A stretch of DNA of 64,000 nucleotides from an uncultured bacterium (GTDB lineage Bacteria > Hydrogenedentota > Hydrogenedentia > Hydrogenedentales > CAILVY01), in NCBI GenBank assembly GCA_937951485.1, contig CALEDJ010000028.1, forward strand, positions 1 through 64,000, written 5' to 3'. Below, one piece after another: positions 57,223-64,000 of this stretch. The number at the start of each line of letters is the position of its first letter. Within the stretch, counting starts at the first letter, position 1. Made by a program: the position numbers and the translations under genes. The notes beneath the pieces are model-generated. The model did no database searches. It saw only the letters and a list, made by a program, of their open reading frames with translations, and was not told the origin of the DNA.

Positions 57223-58317
57223 TTACCACCGTCCCTGTGCGCGCGGCAGCGCCCCGCCGTACGCCCCGCCCTGAATCGGAGTTCCGCCATAGGCTCCGAT
57301 GCGCGCCGGCTCCTCGCCTACGATCCGGTCGTCAATATTCGAGAACAGGTCGGAAATATTGCTGATCATGGTCACGTCAGGCCCGCCCATCGGCATGCCC
57401 ATGCCCCCAAAACCGCCGCCCATCGGCATGCCCATGCCCCCAAAGCCGCCGCCCATCGGCATGCCCCAGCCGCCCATCTGGCCCACGCCATACATGCCAT
57501 AGACGCCGCTCATGCCCGGTCCGCCCATGCCCATTCCACCGCCATAACCGCCGTATCCACCACCCCACGGCTGCTGTCCGTAGCCGCCACCGGGGCGCCC
57601 ATAGCCACCGCCGATTTGTGGATTGGCCGAGACAGGGCCGCCCCGCACCACGATCTTCGGCAGGGTGTCGGGATAGGCATTATTCAATTCATATACCCGC
57701 GTCTCCAAGTCCTCAAAAGTCTCCCGGCGCAGTTTTTCCGGAGACGAGATGAAGATAAAATTGCCCTCGACACGGTAGTCCAGATTCAGCCCCCGGAGAA
57801 TCGCCTTCAGCGCATCTCCCATCGCAATATCATTCAACTGGATATACGGCAGATAGCCGTCGCTCACAAAAGCGCCCCGGCCTTGGGCGGCTTGCTCCGC
57901 CCTCGCATTGCCTCGGATGCGCAGGGGACGCGGCCCCACGGCAACTGAGGGGTTGTTTGGAACCTCAGGATTGGCGATTGACTGCGACGAAACGGAGGCA
58001 GGATTGTTCGGAGTGTACACTGGGGAGGCCCGGTCTTCGGCTTCGCCTGACTTTCGCGCCGCACGCCACTGCGCGAGGAGCGCATCCCGATGGGCGGCAT
58101 TTTCACTGATTCGCATCTCGTTTGGCGTCACCATGTCTTTCGACACAGCCAGCAAATCTCCGCTTTCGGGGAAATGTACATAATACATATTCCCACCTTC
58201 GCGGATATATACATCCCCATGCGTCACGCCGTCCAGCATAATGCTGTCGGCGGCAGCGCCAAAACCGGTCATCGTGCAACCGGCTATCACTATCAAGATC
58301 ATCATGATTCTTTTCAT
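57223..58317 (-). CDS. STN-domain lipoprotein with Gly/Met-rich repeats
   Basis: From the ATG at 58317 (GAGGTG upstream) the 364-residue product starts with a lipoprotein signal and lipobox IAGC (MKRIMMILIVIAGC). A central secretin/TonB short N-terminal-like module reads YIQLNDIAMGDALKAILRGL with FIFISSPEKL. The C-terminal half is Gly/Met/Pro-rich with 33-bp tandem repeats encoding an 11-residue unit like MPMGGGFGGMG. It lacks a secretin pore domain. Possible outer-membrane or surface protein; the partner is unknown. Confidence 0.72.
   Translation of the reverse strand: MKRIMMILIVIAGCTMTGFGAAADSIMLDGVTHGDVYIREGGNMYYVHFPESGDLLAVSKDMVTPNEMRISENAAHRDALLAQWRAARKSGEAEDRASPVYTPNNPASVSSQSIANPEVPNNPSVAVGPRPLRIRGNARAEQAAQGRGAFVSDGYLPYIQLNDIAMGDALKAILRGLNLDYRVEGNFIFISSPEKLRRETFEDLETRVYELNNAYPDTLPKIVVRGGPVSANPQIGGGYGRPGGGYGQQPWGGGYGGYGGGMGMGGPGMSGVYGMYGVGQMGGWGMPMGGGFGGMGMPMGGGFGGMGMPMGGPDVTMISNISDLFSNIDDRIVGEEPARIGAYGGTPIQGGAYGGALPRAQGRW
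57386..57471. repeat. 33-bp in-frame tandem repeat
   Basis: A unit starting CCCATCGGCATGCCC repeats at 57386, 57419 and 57452 within the lipoprotein gene, giving 11-residue Gly/Met repeats. Such tracts can vary in copy number. Confidence 0.85.
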
Positions 58318-58397
58318 GTCCGCACCTCGCTTTTTCTCGGACAGTGTCATCTCAAGAAACACCAACTCGGACACACTTCTTTCCTGTTGTCTTTTTT

Positions 58398-59495
58398 TTA
58401 ACGCACTGCATCCTGCCAAGGTTGGCGACGCATCCCTGCGTCTGCATGATGGTCCACAAAGTATTTCAACATCGTATCGAGATACTTTGACACCGGCGGA
58501 CAGGAAATACCATGCCTGGCCAAAAGTCGCATAGCGTTATTTGTGTCATATTCTACAGGTAAATAACTGTATTTGAACGAATCATAAGTCGCGCCGACGA
58601 TTTTTTCAAAGTACGGAATCCTGAACATCAGGCCCACCATGCCTGATGGCAGACGCAGCAGGGGTTTGAATTTTCCCCATTTTTCACATACCGTGTCAAT
58701 AAATTCCCGATAGGTCATCGGGTGAGGATCGCCCAGGCAGAAGGTCCCGCCAACGGAAGCAGGGTCTTCCGCCAGCGCGTAAAACGCATCCGCCACGTAA
58801 TCTACCGGCACAATGTGGCACTTGGTGGAACCGGTGTCGTTGACAACCAGGTGCATATTGCGCCAAATCATCTGCAAGGCAAAGTACGGACCATCAATTT
58901 TCTCAAACTCACCGGTCTTCGAGTCGCCCACCACGATGGTGGGACGCAGGATCAACGTGGGGATTTTCTCGCCGCGCTCACGCACAAGTTTTTCGGCGAG
59001 AAACTTGGTTTCATCGTAATGGTTCTTGAAACCTTGGCCGAGATCGAGGTCTTCCTCCTTGAAAAGCCCTTGATAGGTGCCGGAAACGGCCACGGTGCTC
59101 ATGTAGGCGAAGCGTTCCAGACCCGACGCGCCTTCCACAAAGTCCAACACATTCCGGGTGCCGTCCACATTCACCCGCATGGCGATATCCCTGGGGGTGG
59201 ACAGGTCATAAATGGCGGCCAGATGAATCGCGCGGGTCATGCGCGCCTGAATATCCTTGGCGATGGCTTCATCCAGTCCAAGATTGGGCTGGGTGATGTC
59301 GCCGTCCAGGAGCCGGATGCGCTCGCGCCGGGCGGCATCACTGACATTCTTATCCAGCCATTCCTGCAAGCGGGCCAGAAACATGCCGCGCTCCAGAAGC
59401 AACAATTCGCAATCCGGCTCAGTGATATAATGTCTGAGGATGTATCTGCCGATGAAGCCGCCGGCGCCGGTGAAGAAGACCACTTTCCCGCTCAT
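58398..59495 (-). CDS. Extended SDR, thioester-reductase/epimerase-like
   Basis: From the ATG at 59495 (GGAGG upstream) the 365-residue product has VVFFTGAGGFIGRYI, RIRLLDGDITQPNLGL, HLAAIYDLS, MSTVAVSGTYQG, and the catalytic YDETK (Y-x3-K) and RPTIVVGDSKTGEFEK. This pattern matches the male-sterility/thioester-reductase type of extended SDR, often acting on fatty acyl or lipid substrates. It lies directly downstream of a diacylglycerol-kinase-like gene, supporting a lipid-related role (inference). The gap to the next gene is 80 bp. Confidence 0.87.
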   Translation of the reverse strand: MSGKVVFFTGAGGFIGRYILRHYITEPDCELLLLERGMFLARLQEWLDKNVSDAARRERIRLLDGDITQPNLGLDEAIAKDIQARMTRAIHLAAIYDLSTPRDIAMRVNVDGTRNVLDFVEGASGLERFAYMSTVAVSGTYQGLFKEEDLDLGQGFKNHYDETKFLAEKLVRERGEKIPTLILRPTIVVGDSKTGEFEKIDGPYFALQMIWRNMHLVVNDTGSTKCHIVPVDYVADAFYALAEDPASVGGTFCLGDPHPMTYREFIDTVCEKWGKFKPLLRLPSGMVGLMFRIPYFEKIVGATYDSFKYSYLPVEYDTNNAMRLLARHGISCPPVSKYLDTMLKYFVDHHADAGMRRQPWQDAVR

Positions 59496-59633
59496 CCTGT
59501 GCCCTCCAGTCATGTCGTCTGCTTTTCGCGGTTCCCGAAACGTTGTCGGAACCAATTCCTCGCACTTCTCTTCGGCTGCATTCACGATATCAGGAAGGCG
59601 GCTGTTGGTCAAGCGGAATCAGGGTCCAGGAAA

Positions 59634-60581
59634 TCAGTCAGAAAGCCCATTCCAGCCGGTGACCACTTTGATGGCGCCGGGGATCACCTGAACGGTGGAG
59701 GGCAGGATGCCGGGCATTTCGCCGTCGGTGTTGATCTTGACGATTTCCGGGGATTCCACGGAAACCTCTTTCCCTCTGAAATATTGAACGATTTCCGGCA
59801 AATCATTCAGGCGACCGCGATAGAGCCGATGCAGGTTGAAAAAGGCGAAGCGGAGACTCACAGGGCTGATGATGTAAATATCGAAAAGCCCGTTATCCAG
59901 TCGGGCGTACGGGGCCACATGCATCCCGCCGCCGTCATATTGCCCTTTGGCGATAATGAGTTCCTTCACCGTCTGTTCGATTTCAATGTCATCAATTCGT
60001 ATTTTCATGTATTTGTCTTTGTAACTTATCAGGGCCATGATCGTATGCCAGAAATAGGACATGAACCCTCCGTAGGCTTTGGTGTTTCGATTGACACGAT
60101 CCACGATTTCGCCGCCGACGCCGATATGGCAGGTGTTCAGAAAGTAACTCATCCCTTCCAAACCATTGAGGTCCGTATAGGTGATGCGGCCGACATCTGC
60201 CGCAACAGTATGGTCGCTCGCAAGATAGGGCAGCGCCTTCAAGCCCCTGGGAATGTGCAGGGTCCGGGCGAGATCCGACCCTGTCCCATAGGGCAGAATG
60301 GCCATCACCGCATCCGGGTTGATGGGGGAGGCGCCCTCAAAAAAGCCGTTGGTCACCTCGAAATGGGTGCCGTCGCCGCCTACGCTGATGATGCGTGTAA
60401 ATCCCTGCCAGAGCGCCTGCTGCACCAGTTTTGTGGCATGATAACGGCGCTCGGTGTGAAAAAACGTGACATTATCCAACGTTGATTCAATAGCCCGCTG
60501 AATAACAGGCCATTTCCGCGCCGTACGGCCGTGCGCTGATCGTGGATTGACGATAACGGCTGCTCTTTCACCCGGCTGCAT
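59634..60581 (-). CDS. Diacylglycerol/lipid kinase family protein
   Basis: The 315-residue product matches the YegS/DagK/BmrU group: VIVNPRSAHGRTARKWP, RIISVGGDGTHFEVTNGF (GGDGT is the nucleotide-binding signature), ILPYGTGSDLART, and at the C-terminus IKIN-like VKINTDGEMPG as in VEIPE. It would phosphorylate diacylglycerol, a sphingoid or other lipid at the membrane. It is followed by the extended SDR gene on the same strand, 138 bp apart, and preceded by purB. Confidence 0.9.
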   Translation of the reverse strand: MQPGERAAVIVNPRSAHGRTARKWPVIQRAIESTLDNVTFFHTERRYHATKLVQQALWQGFTRIISVGGDGTHFEVTNGFFEGASPINPDAVMAILPYGTGSDLARTLHIPRGLKALPYLASDHTVAADVGRITYTDLNGLEGMSYFLNTCHIGVGGEIVDRVNRNTKAYGGFMSYFWHTIMALISYKDKYMKIRIDDIEIEQTVKELIIAKGQYDGGGMHVAPYARLDNGLFDIYIISPVSLRFAFFNLHRLYRGRLNDLPEIVQYFRGKEVSVESPEIVKINTDGEMPGILPSTVQVIPGAIKVVTGWNGLSD

Positions 60582-60611
60582 GTCGCCCCGCCTTGACCAT
60601 TGCGCCGCGCG

Positions 60612-62042
60612 TCATACACGCACATCCGATTGAATATCCCTGTGGGCGGCCAGCCGCGCCAACACAGGTTCCACTTCCTGCGCCATGAACTGCGCCACCT
60701 GTTCCGGCGCCCGACCAACGAAACGCTGCACATCACAGACGCGGTCCAGGTCCTCGCGGCTCAGTCCCAGCGCCGGATCTGCGGCCAGGCGTTCCAGCAG
60801 ATCATTGTCGCCACCCTCCTCCTTCACGCGGCGCGCCGCTGCGTGCGCATGCACGCGAATCACCTCGTGGAGCGCCTGACGGTCGCCGCCGCGCTTCACG
60901 CCCTCCATGATGATGTTTTCCGTCGCCATGAATGGCAATTCCGCAAGAATGTGTTTCTCGATAACCTTCGGATAGACGTTGGGATTCTCCATGATATTGA
61001 GATACAGATTCAGCACCGCATCCGCGGCAAGAAAAGCCTCCGGGATGCTCAAGCGCCGGATGGCGGAATCGTCCAGCGTGCGCTCGAACCACTGCACTGC
61101 GCTGGTAAACTGACCGTGAAGCGGCGCGGCCATGAGGAAGCGGGCAAGCGCGCAGGCGCGCTCGCACCGCATCGGATTGCGCTTGTAGGCCATGGCCGAA
61201 CTTCCAACCTGCGTTTTTTCAAACGGCTCCTCGATTTCCTTCATGTTCTGGAGCAGGCGCATGTCGGTGGCGAATTTATGAACGGATTCCCCCAGTCCCG
61301 CCAGCGTCCGCAACACATGCGTGTCCACCTTGCGGGGATAGGTCTGACCGGTCACTGCATAAGCGCTCTCAAAACCCAGTTTTTCGGAAACCCGCTGTTC
61401 CAAGCGACGCACCTTCTCGTGGTCTCCGTCGAAGAGTTCCAGGAATGACGCTTGCGTACCCGTCGCACCCTTCACGCCACGGCAGCGCAGCCGGTGGATT
61501 TGCGTCTCAATGTCCTCGATATCCATCAGCAAATCCTGCGCCCACAGGCAGGCGCGCTTGCCCACGGTCACCAACTGCGCCGGTTGAAAATGGGTGAATC
61601 CGAGCGTTGCGAGGTCCTTCCATCGCAGTGCAAAATCGCGCAGGCGCGCAAGCACGGCGACGGCCTTGGACAGCGCCAGTTCCAGCCCTTCGCGCATCAG
61701 GATGAGGTCCGTGTTGTCGGTGACGAAGCAACTGGTCGCCCCCAGATGAATGATGGGGCGCGCCGCCGGCGCGACATCCGCATACGCGTGAATATGCGCC
61801 ATAACATCGTGGCGCGTCTTCCGCTCGTATTCCTCCGCCTTCGCAAAATCAATGTCGTCCACATGCGCGCGCATCTGGGCCAACTGCTCATCCGTGATCG
61901 GCAGGCCGAGTTCCTGCTCCGCCTCGGCCAGCGCCACCCAGCACCGCCGCCACGTGCTGAACTTGCGCTGCGCACCCCACAGTTCAATCATCGGTTTCGT
62001 CGCGAAACGCTCGACCAGCGGGGAAACGTATCCGGTGTTCAT
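60612..62042 (-). CDS. purB: Adenylosuccinate lyase
   Basis: The 476-residue product catalyses two steps of purine synthesis: SAICAR to AICAR and adenylosuccinate to AMP. The superfamily signature [16 protein letters not shown] is present, with [28 protein letters not shown] and [13 protein letters not shown]. It starts at 62042, 25 bp after the purO stop, with AAGGA upstream. The length and the C-terminus (about 60 residues after [16 protein letters not shown]) agree with the eukaryote/PurB long type. Confidence 0.95.
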   Translation of the reverse strand: MNTGYVSPLVERFATKPMIELWGAQRKFSTWRRCWVALAEAEQELGLPITDEQLAQMRAHVDDIDFAKAEEYERKTRHDVMAHIHAYADVAPAARPIIHLGATSCFVTDNTDLILMREGLELALSKAVAVLARLRDFALRWKDLATLGFTHFQPAQLVTVGKRACLWAQDLLMDIEDIETQIHRLRCRGVKGATGTQASFLELFDGDHEKVRRLEQRVSEKLGFESAYAVTGQTYPRKVDTHVLRTLAGLGESVHKFATDMRLLQNMKEIEEPFEKTQVGSSAMAYKRNPMRCERACALARFLMAAPLHGQFTSAVQWFERTLDDSAIRRLSIPEAFLAADAVLNLYLNIMENPNVYPKVIEKHILAELPFMATENIIMEGVKRGGDRQALHEVIRVHAHAAARRVKEEGGDNDLLERLAADPALGLSREDLDRVCDVQRFVGRAPEQVAQFMAQEVEPVLARLAAHRDIQSDVRV

Positions 62043-62067
62043 GTGATCCGGTTCCTTGTCTGCGACG

Positions 62068-62724
62068 TCACACGCTCTGCCATTGCGCCACATCCATGAT
62101 GGCCAGCGTGAAACCTTCGTCCGATGCTACGGCGGCCACCGCGGCCACCGGATGCTTGCGCTCCGCAAAAACACCCCCGCCAAGGATGAAACGACACGCC
62201 TCTTCCGCAGTGTTTGCCGTCCAGTGTCCGGAGAAGCGCGGCTGAATAGCGTTTTCCTCATAGGTGGCCACATACGCGAAATGACCCGGCGCCAGGGGAA
62301 TGCGACGCACCTCCAGACCGTCCTCGCGCACAATCGCAAGCCAGGTCGCCCCATCCACTTTGTCCGCGACGGCGGCGATTCGCGGTGTGTTGCAGTCGTC
62401 TTTCTCATAATCCAGGGTCATCAGGGAGAGCGTGAGAGCGTCACGCGCGCCCATGCCCGCGGCCATCTTTTCCGCAATCGGGTCGGTGTGGCTGCCGTTG
62501 CTGATAACCGCTACCTCGCCGTCGCAGATTACCCGCGCGCAGTTGTAGGCGATGTAGGGGTTCTTTGCCACATCGCCTTCATGGCCTGGCTTGGGAACGA
62601 TGCGCACCCTGTCTTTCTCCACAAGCGCCGTGCGATTGGGAAAGGAACGACTGGAAACCCGATACACTGCGCACAAGCGCTCGTCAGATGTCTGCGCTAC
62701 GCAGACAATACGCCCTACGTACAT
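62068..62724 (-). CDS. purO: IMP cyclohydrolase, archaeal PurO type
   Basis: From the ATG at 62724 (AAGGAG six bases upstream) the 218-residue product begins [18 protein letters not shown] and has [19 protein letters not shown], the marker of archaeal-type IMP cyclohydrolase (PurO), and further [25 protein letters not shown] split at the family positions. PurO closes the last ring of IMP from FAICAR; bacteria usually use the PurH C-terminal domain. Adjacent purB supports the purine role. It is divergent from the protein kinase gene. Confidence 0.82.
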   Translation of the reverse strand: MYVGRIVCVAQTSDERLCAVYRVSSRSFPNRTALVEKDRVRIVPKPGHEGDVAKNPYIAYNCARVICDGEVAVISNGSHTDPIAEKMAAGMGARDALTLSLMTLDYEKDDCNTPRIAAVADKVDGATWLAIVREDGLEVRRIPLAPGHFAYVATYEENAIQPRFSGHWTANTAEEACRFILGGGVFAERKHPVAAVAAVASDEGFTLAIMDVAQWQSV

Positions 62725-62882
62725 GTGAAACTCCTTGTGTTGCATGGATTCAGGTGCGTGAGCACCCATTATACCCAATCAATAAACCCTTAGCGACATT
62801 TCCCCCTCAGCCCCGCTTGTGTTACGATAGCACCGTCACGCAATTAAAGAAGGACGACCACCGTGAGGCGCAAGACAAGGCT

Positions 62883-63812
62883 GTGAAACGCGAGGGGGAC
62901 AAACCGGCGGTGATCGCCGGACGCTACGAGGTGGTGCGCCCGCTGGGACGCGGCGGCATGGGAAAGGTCTTTCTTGTCGAAGACAGGGAAACGGGGCGCA
63001 GGCTCGCCATGAAAATCCTGCGCGACCGCTGGCTTTACAATGACCGCGTGATCGCCCGCTTCGAACGCGAGGTCGCCGCTCTGCGCCAACTCAACCATCC
63101 CTGCATATCGAAAATCTACGATGCCCGCCGCTCCGGCGATATGCTTTTCTTCACCATGGAATATGTGGAAGGAAAAAGCGTCCACCAATGGATAAGGGAC
63201 CGCGGGCGCATCGGCCTTGGGTCAACGGTGCGCGTGCTCTGCCTCGTAGCGCACGCCCTTGAACACGCCCACCGCATCACCATCCACCGCGACATCTCCC
63301 CCGACAACATCATGGTGCTCAAGGACGGCTCCGTCCGCGTGCTCGACTTCGGCCTGGCCAAACTCCGCGACGCCAACCAGGCGCTGACGATGATCGGCGT
63401 CAACATGGGAAAGGTCCAATACAGCGCCCCGGAACAGCGCGTCAATGCCGCCACTGTGGACCATCGCGCCGACATCTATTCGCTTGGCGTGATGTTTTTT
63501 GAAATGCTGACCGGGCAATTGCCGGACGGAAAAACCAAAATTGCCGACATATGCCCGGAACTGCCCCGCGAATGCGACGCATTCGCGCAAAAAGCGATGG
63601 CCGAAAAGCCGGAAGACCGCTTCGCGGATGCCGGCGAATTCCACAGGTCGCTGCTTGAATTGTATCAGCGCCACGAAGCGGAAAAGGCGCGGCAGGCGGC
63701 GCGGCAATCACGTTTTCCATGGAACATGTTCGCGCGATTTCAATCCGTCTGGAATCGCCTTCGGCGAACGCCTCCCGCTTCCAGGCAGCCGGAAAACCGC
63801 GAGTCCATGTGA
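62883..63812 (+). CDS. Ser/Thr protein kinase
   Basis: The 309-residue cytoplasmic kinase (GTG start, uncertain; the frame is open further upstream) has the G-loop LGRGGMGKVF (21-30), AMK with K44, HRDISPDNIM (H135, R136, D137, N142), DFGLAK (D155) and APEQ. The HRD loop lysine of HRDxKPxN is Ser here, which is seen in some bacterial kinases. After the kinase domain is only a short basic tail of about 45 residues; there is no membrane segment or sensor domain. Targets unknown. It converges on the dehydrogenase gene with a 17-bp gap. Confidence 0.88.
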   Translation: MKREGDKPAVIAGRYEVVRPLGRGGMGKVFLVEDRETGRRLAMKILRDRWLYNDRVIARFEREVAALRQLNHPCISKIYDARRSGDMLFFTMEYVEGKSVHQWIRDRGRIGLGSTVRVLCLVAHALEHAHRITIHRDISPDNIMVLKDGSVRVLDFGLAKLRDANQALTMIGVNMGKVQYSAPEQRVNAATVDHRADIYSLGVMFFEMLTGQLPDGKTKIADICPELPRECDAFAQKAMAEKPEDRFADAGEFHRSLLELYQRHEAEKARQAARQSRFPWNMFARFQSVWNRLRRTPPASRQPENRESM

Positions 63813-63829
63813 CGCCGTCAGGGCCGACT

Positions 63830-64000
63830 TCAAAGCGCTTCGGGATTGACGCAGTTGGGGGGAACTTCTCCGCGCAGGCGCGCCACGATATTGCGCGCAG
63901 CGATCTCCGCCATCCTCGATCGGGTTTCCAATGACGCGCTTCCCAGATGCGGGATCAGCACGGCATTCTGGCACGCCGGCAAATCAGGGTGAATGTTCGG
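63830..64000 (-). CDS. D-2-hydroxyacid dehydrogenase, C-terminal fragment (runs off window)
   Basis: The last 56 codons of a larger gene are present, ending in TGA at 63830. The sequence [20 protein letters not shown] and [18 protein letters not shown] matches the C-terminus of glyoxylate/hydroxypyruvate reductase-type enzymes, with the catalytic His in PHLGS. The rest lies beyond 64000. Confidence 0.88.
   Translation of the reverse strand, partial: PNIHPDLPACQNAVLIPHLGSASLETRSRMAEIAARNIVARLRGEVPPNCVNPEAL

Noticed and set aside
62863-62886. GTG at 62863 as start of the protein kinase
   Set aside because: It is in another frame and meets TGA after seven codons.

Overview
The window is 64 kb of GC-rich, gene-dense bacterial chromosome from a diderm (outer-membrane) flagellated heterotroph. 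The outer membrane is implied by a TolC-type channel, flagellar L- and P-ring proteins (FlgH, FlgI) and several lipoproteins. There are no phage genes, CRISPR arrays, rRNA or tRNA genes. The mix of genes (LacZ with an inserted LamG domain, CUT1 sugar importer without its own ATPase, DUF2851, archaeal-type IMP cyclohydrolase beside PurB, YvyF-like flagellar protein, Gfo/Idh/MocA oxidoreductase, multi-PDZ protease) fits a deep-branching lineage near Planctomycetota, Hydrogenedentota, Sumerlaeota or Lentisphaerota. That placement is an inference and not proven by the sequence.

Layout. 1-0.9 kb: palindromic repeat, a tiny secreted peptide gene and a terminator. 0.9-8.6 kb: tolC-like gene, Gfo/Idh/MocA oxidoreductase with a clear sigma70 promoter, triple-PAS hybrid histidine kinase, RlpA-like protein and a CinA homologue with a degenerate deamidase domain. 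8.7-13.8 kb: menF-menD (overlapping) and an AidB-type acyl-CoA dehydrogenase. 14.1-17.1 kb: an active four-PDZ HtrA protease followed by a catalytically dead relative. 17.2-19.4 kb: compact folate/pterin operon (pteridine-reductase-like SDR, folB, folK, folE). 19.5-24.5 kb: prepilin peptidase, O-methyltransferase, a 29-residue hydrophobic peptide gene, a MITE-like inverted repeat and a secreted propeller protein. 24.7-29.7 kb: CUT1 ABC importer, inositol monophosphatase family protein, a 9-bp minisatellite and 5-formyl-THF cyclo-ligase.

29.9-37.5 kb: flagellar operon flgF-flgG-flgA-flgH-flgI-flgJ(N)-EF-hand protein-flgN-flgL, preceded by a textbook sigma54 (-24/-12) promoter and a stable leader hairpin; flgK is missing from its usual place between flgN and flgL. 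A lipoprotein gene follows. 37.5-44.2 kb: TerB-like protein, 1236-residue GH2 beta-galactosidase, SDR, GDPD and a YvyF-like zinc-ribbon flagellar protein. 44.2-48.5 kb: MITE-like repeats around a fused sugar-nucleotide epimerase/DegT aminotransferase gene, then a CHAD protein. 48.6-54.8 kb: MFS transporter, a tandem pair of 592-residue GT-C-like membrane proteins and DUF2851. 55.0-56.2 kb: a truncated VWA fragment and a gene-poor stretch. 56.2-64 kb: aldo/keto reductase, STN-domain lipoprotein, SDR, diacylglycerol-kinase-like protein, purB and purO, a Ser/Thr kinase, and the C-terminus of a D-2-hydroxyacid dehydrogenase running off the window.

How genes work together. Folate synthesis (folE, folB, folK, pteridine reductase, 5-FCL) and purine synthesis (PurO/PurB) supply one-carbon and nucleotide metabolism; menF/menD begin menaquinone synthesis; the ABC importer, GH2 enzyme and oxidoreductases point to carbohydrate scavenging; the flagellar operon appears under sigma54 control. 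I found no complete, clearly novel system. The best leads are the small hydrophobic peptide gene, the protease/pseudoprotease pair, the PurO-PurB operon, the epimerase-aminotransferase fusion lacking its catalytic tyrosine, and the sigma54 leader structure.
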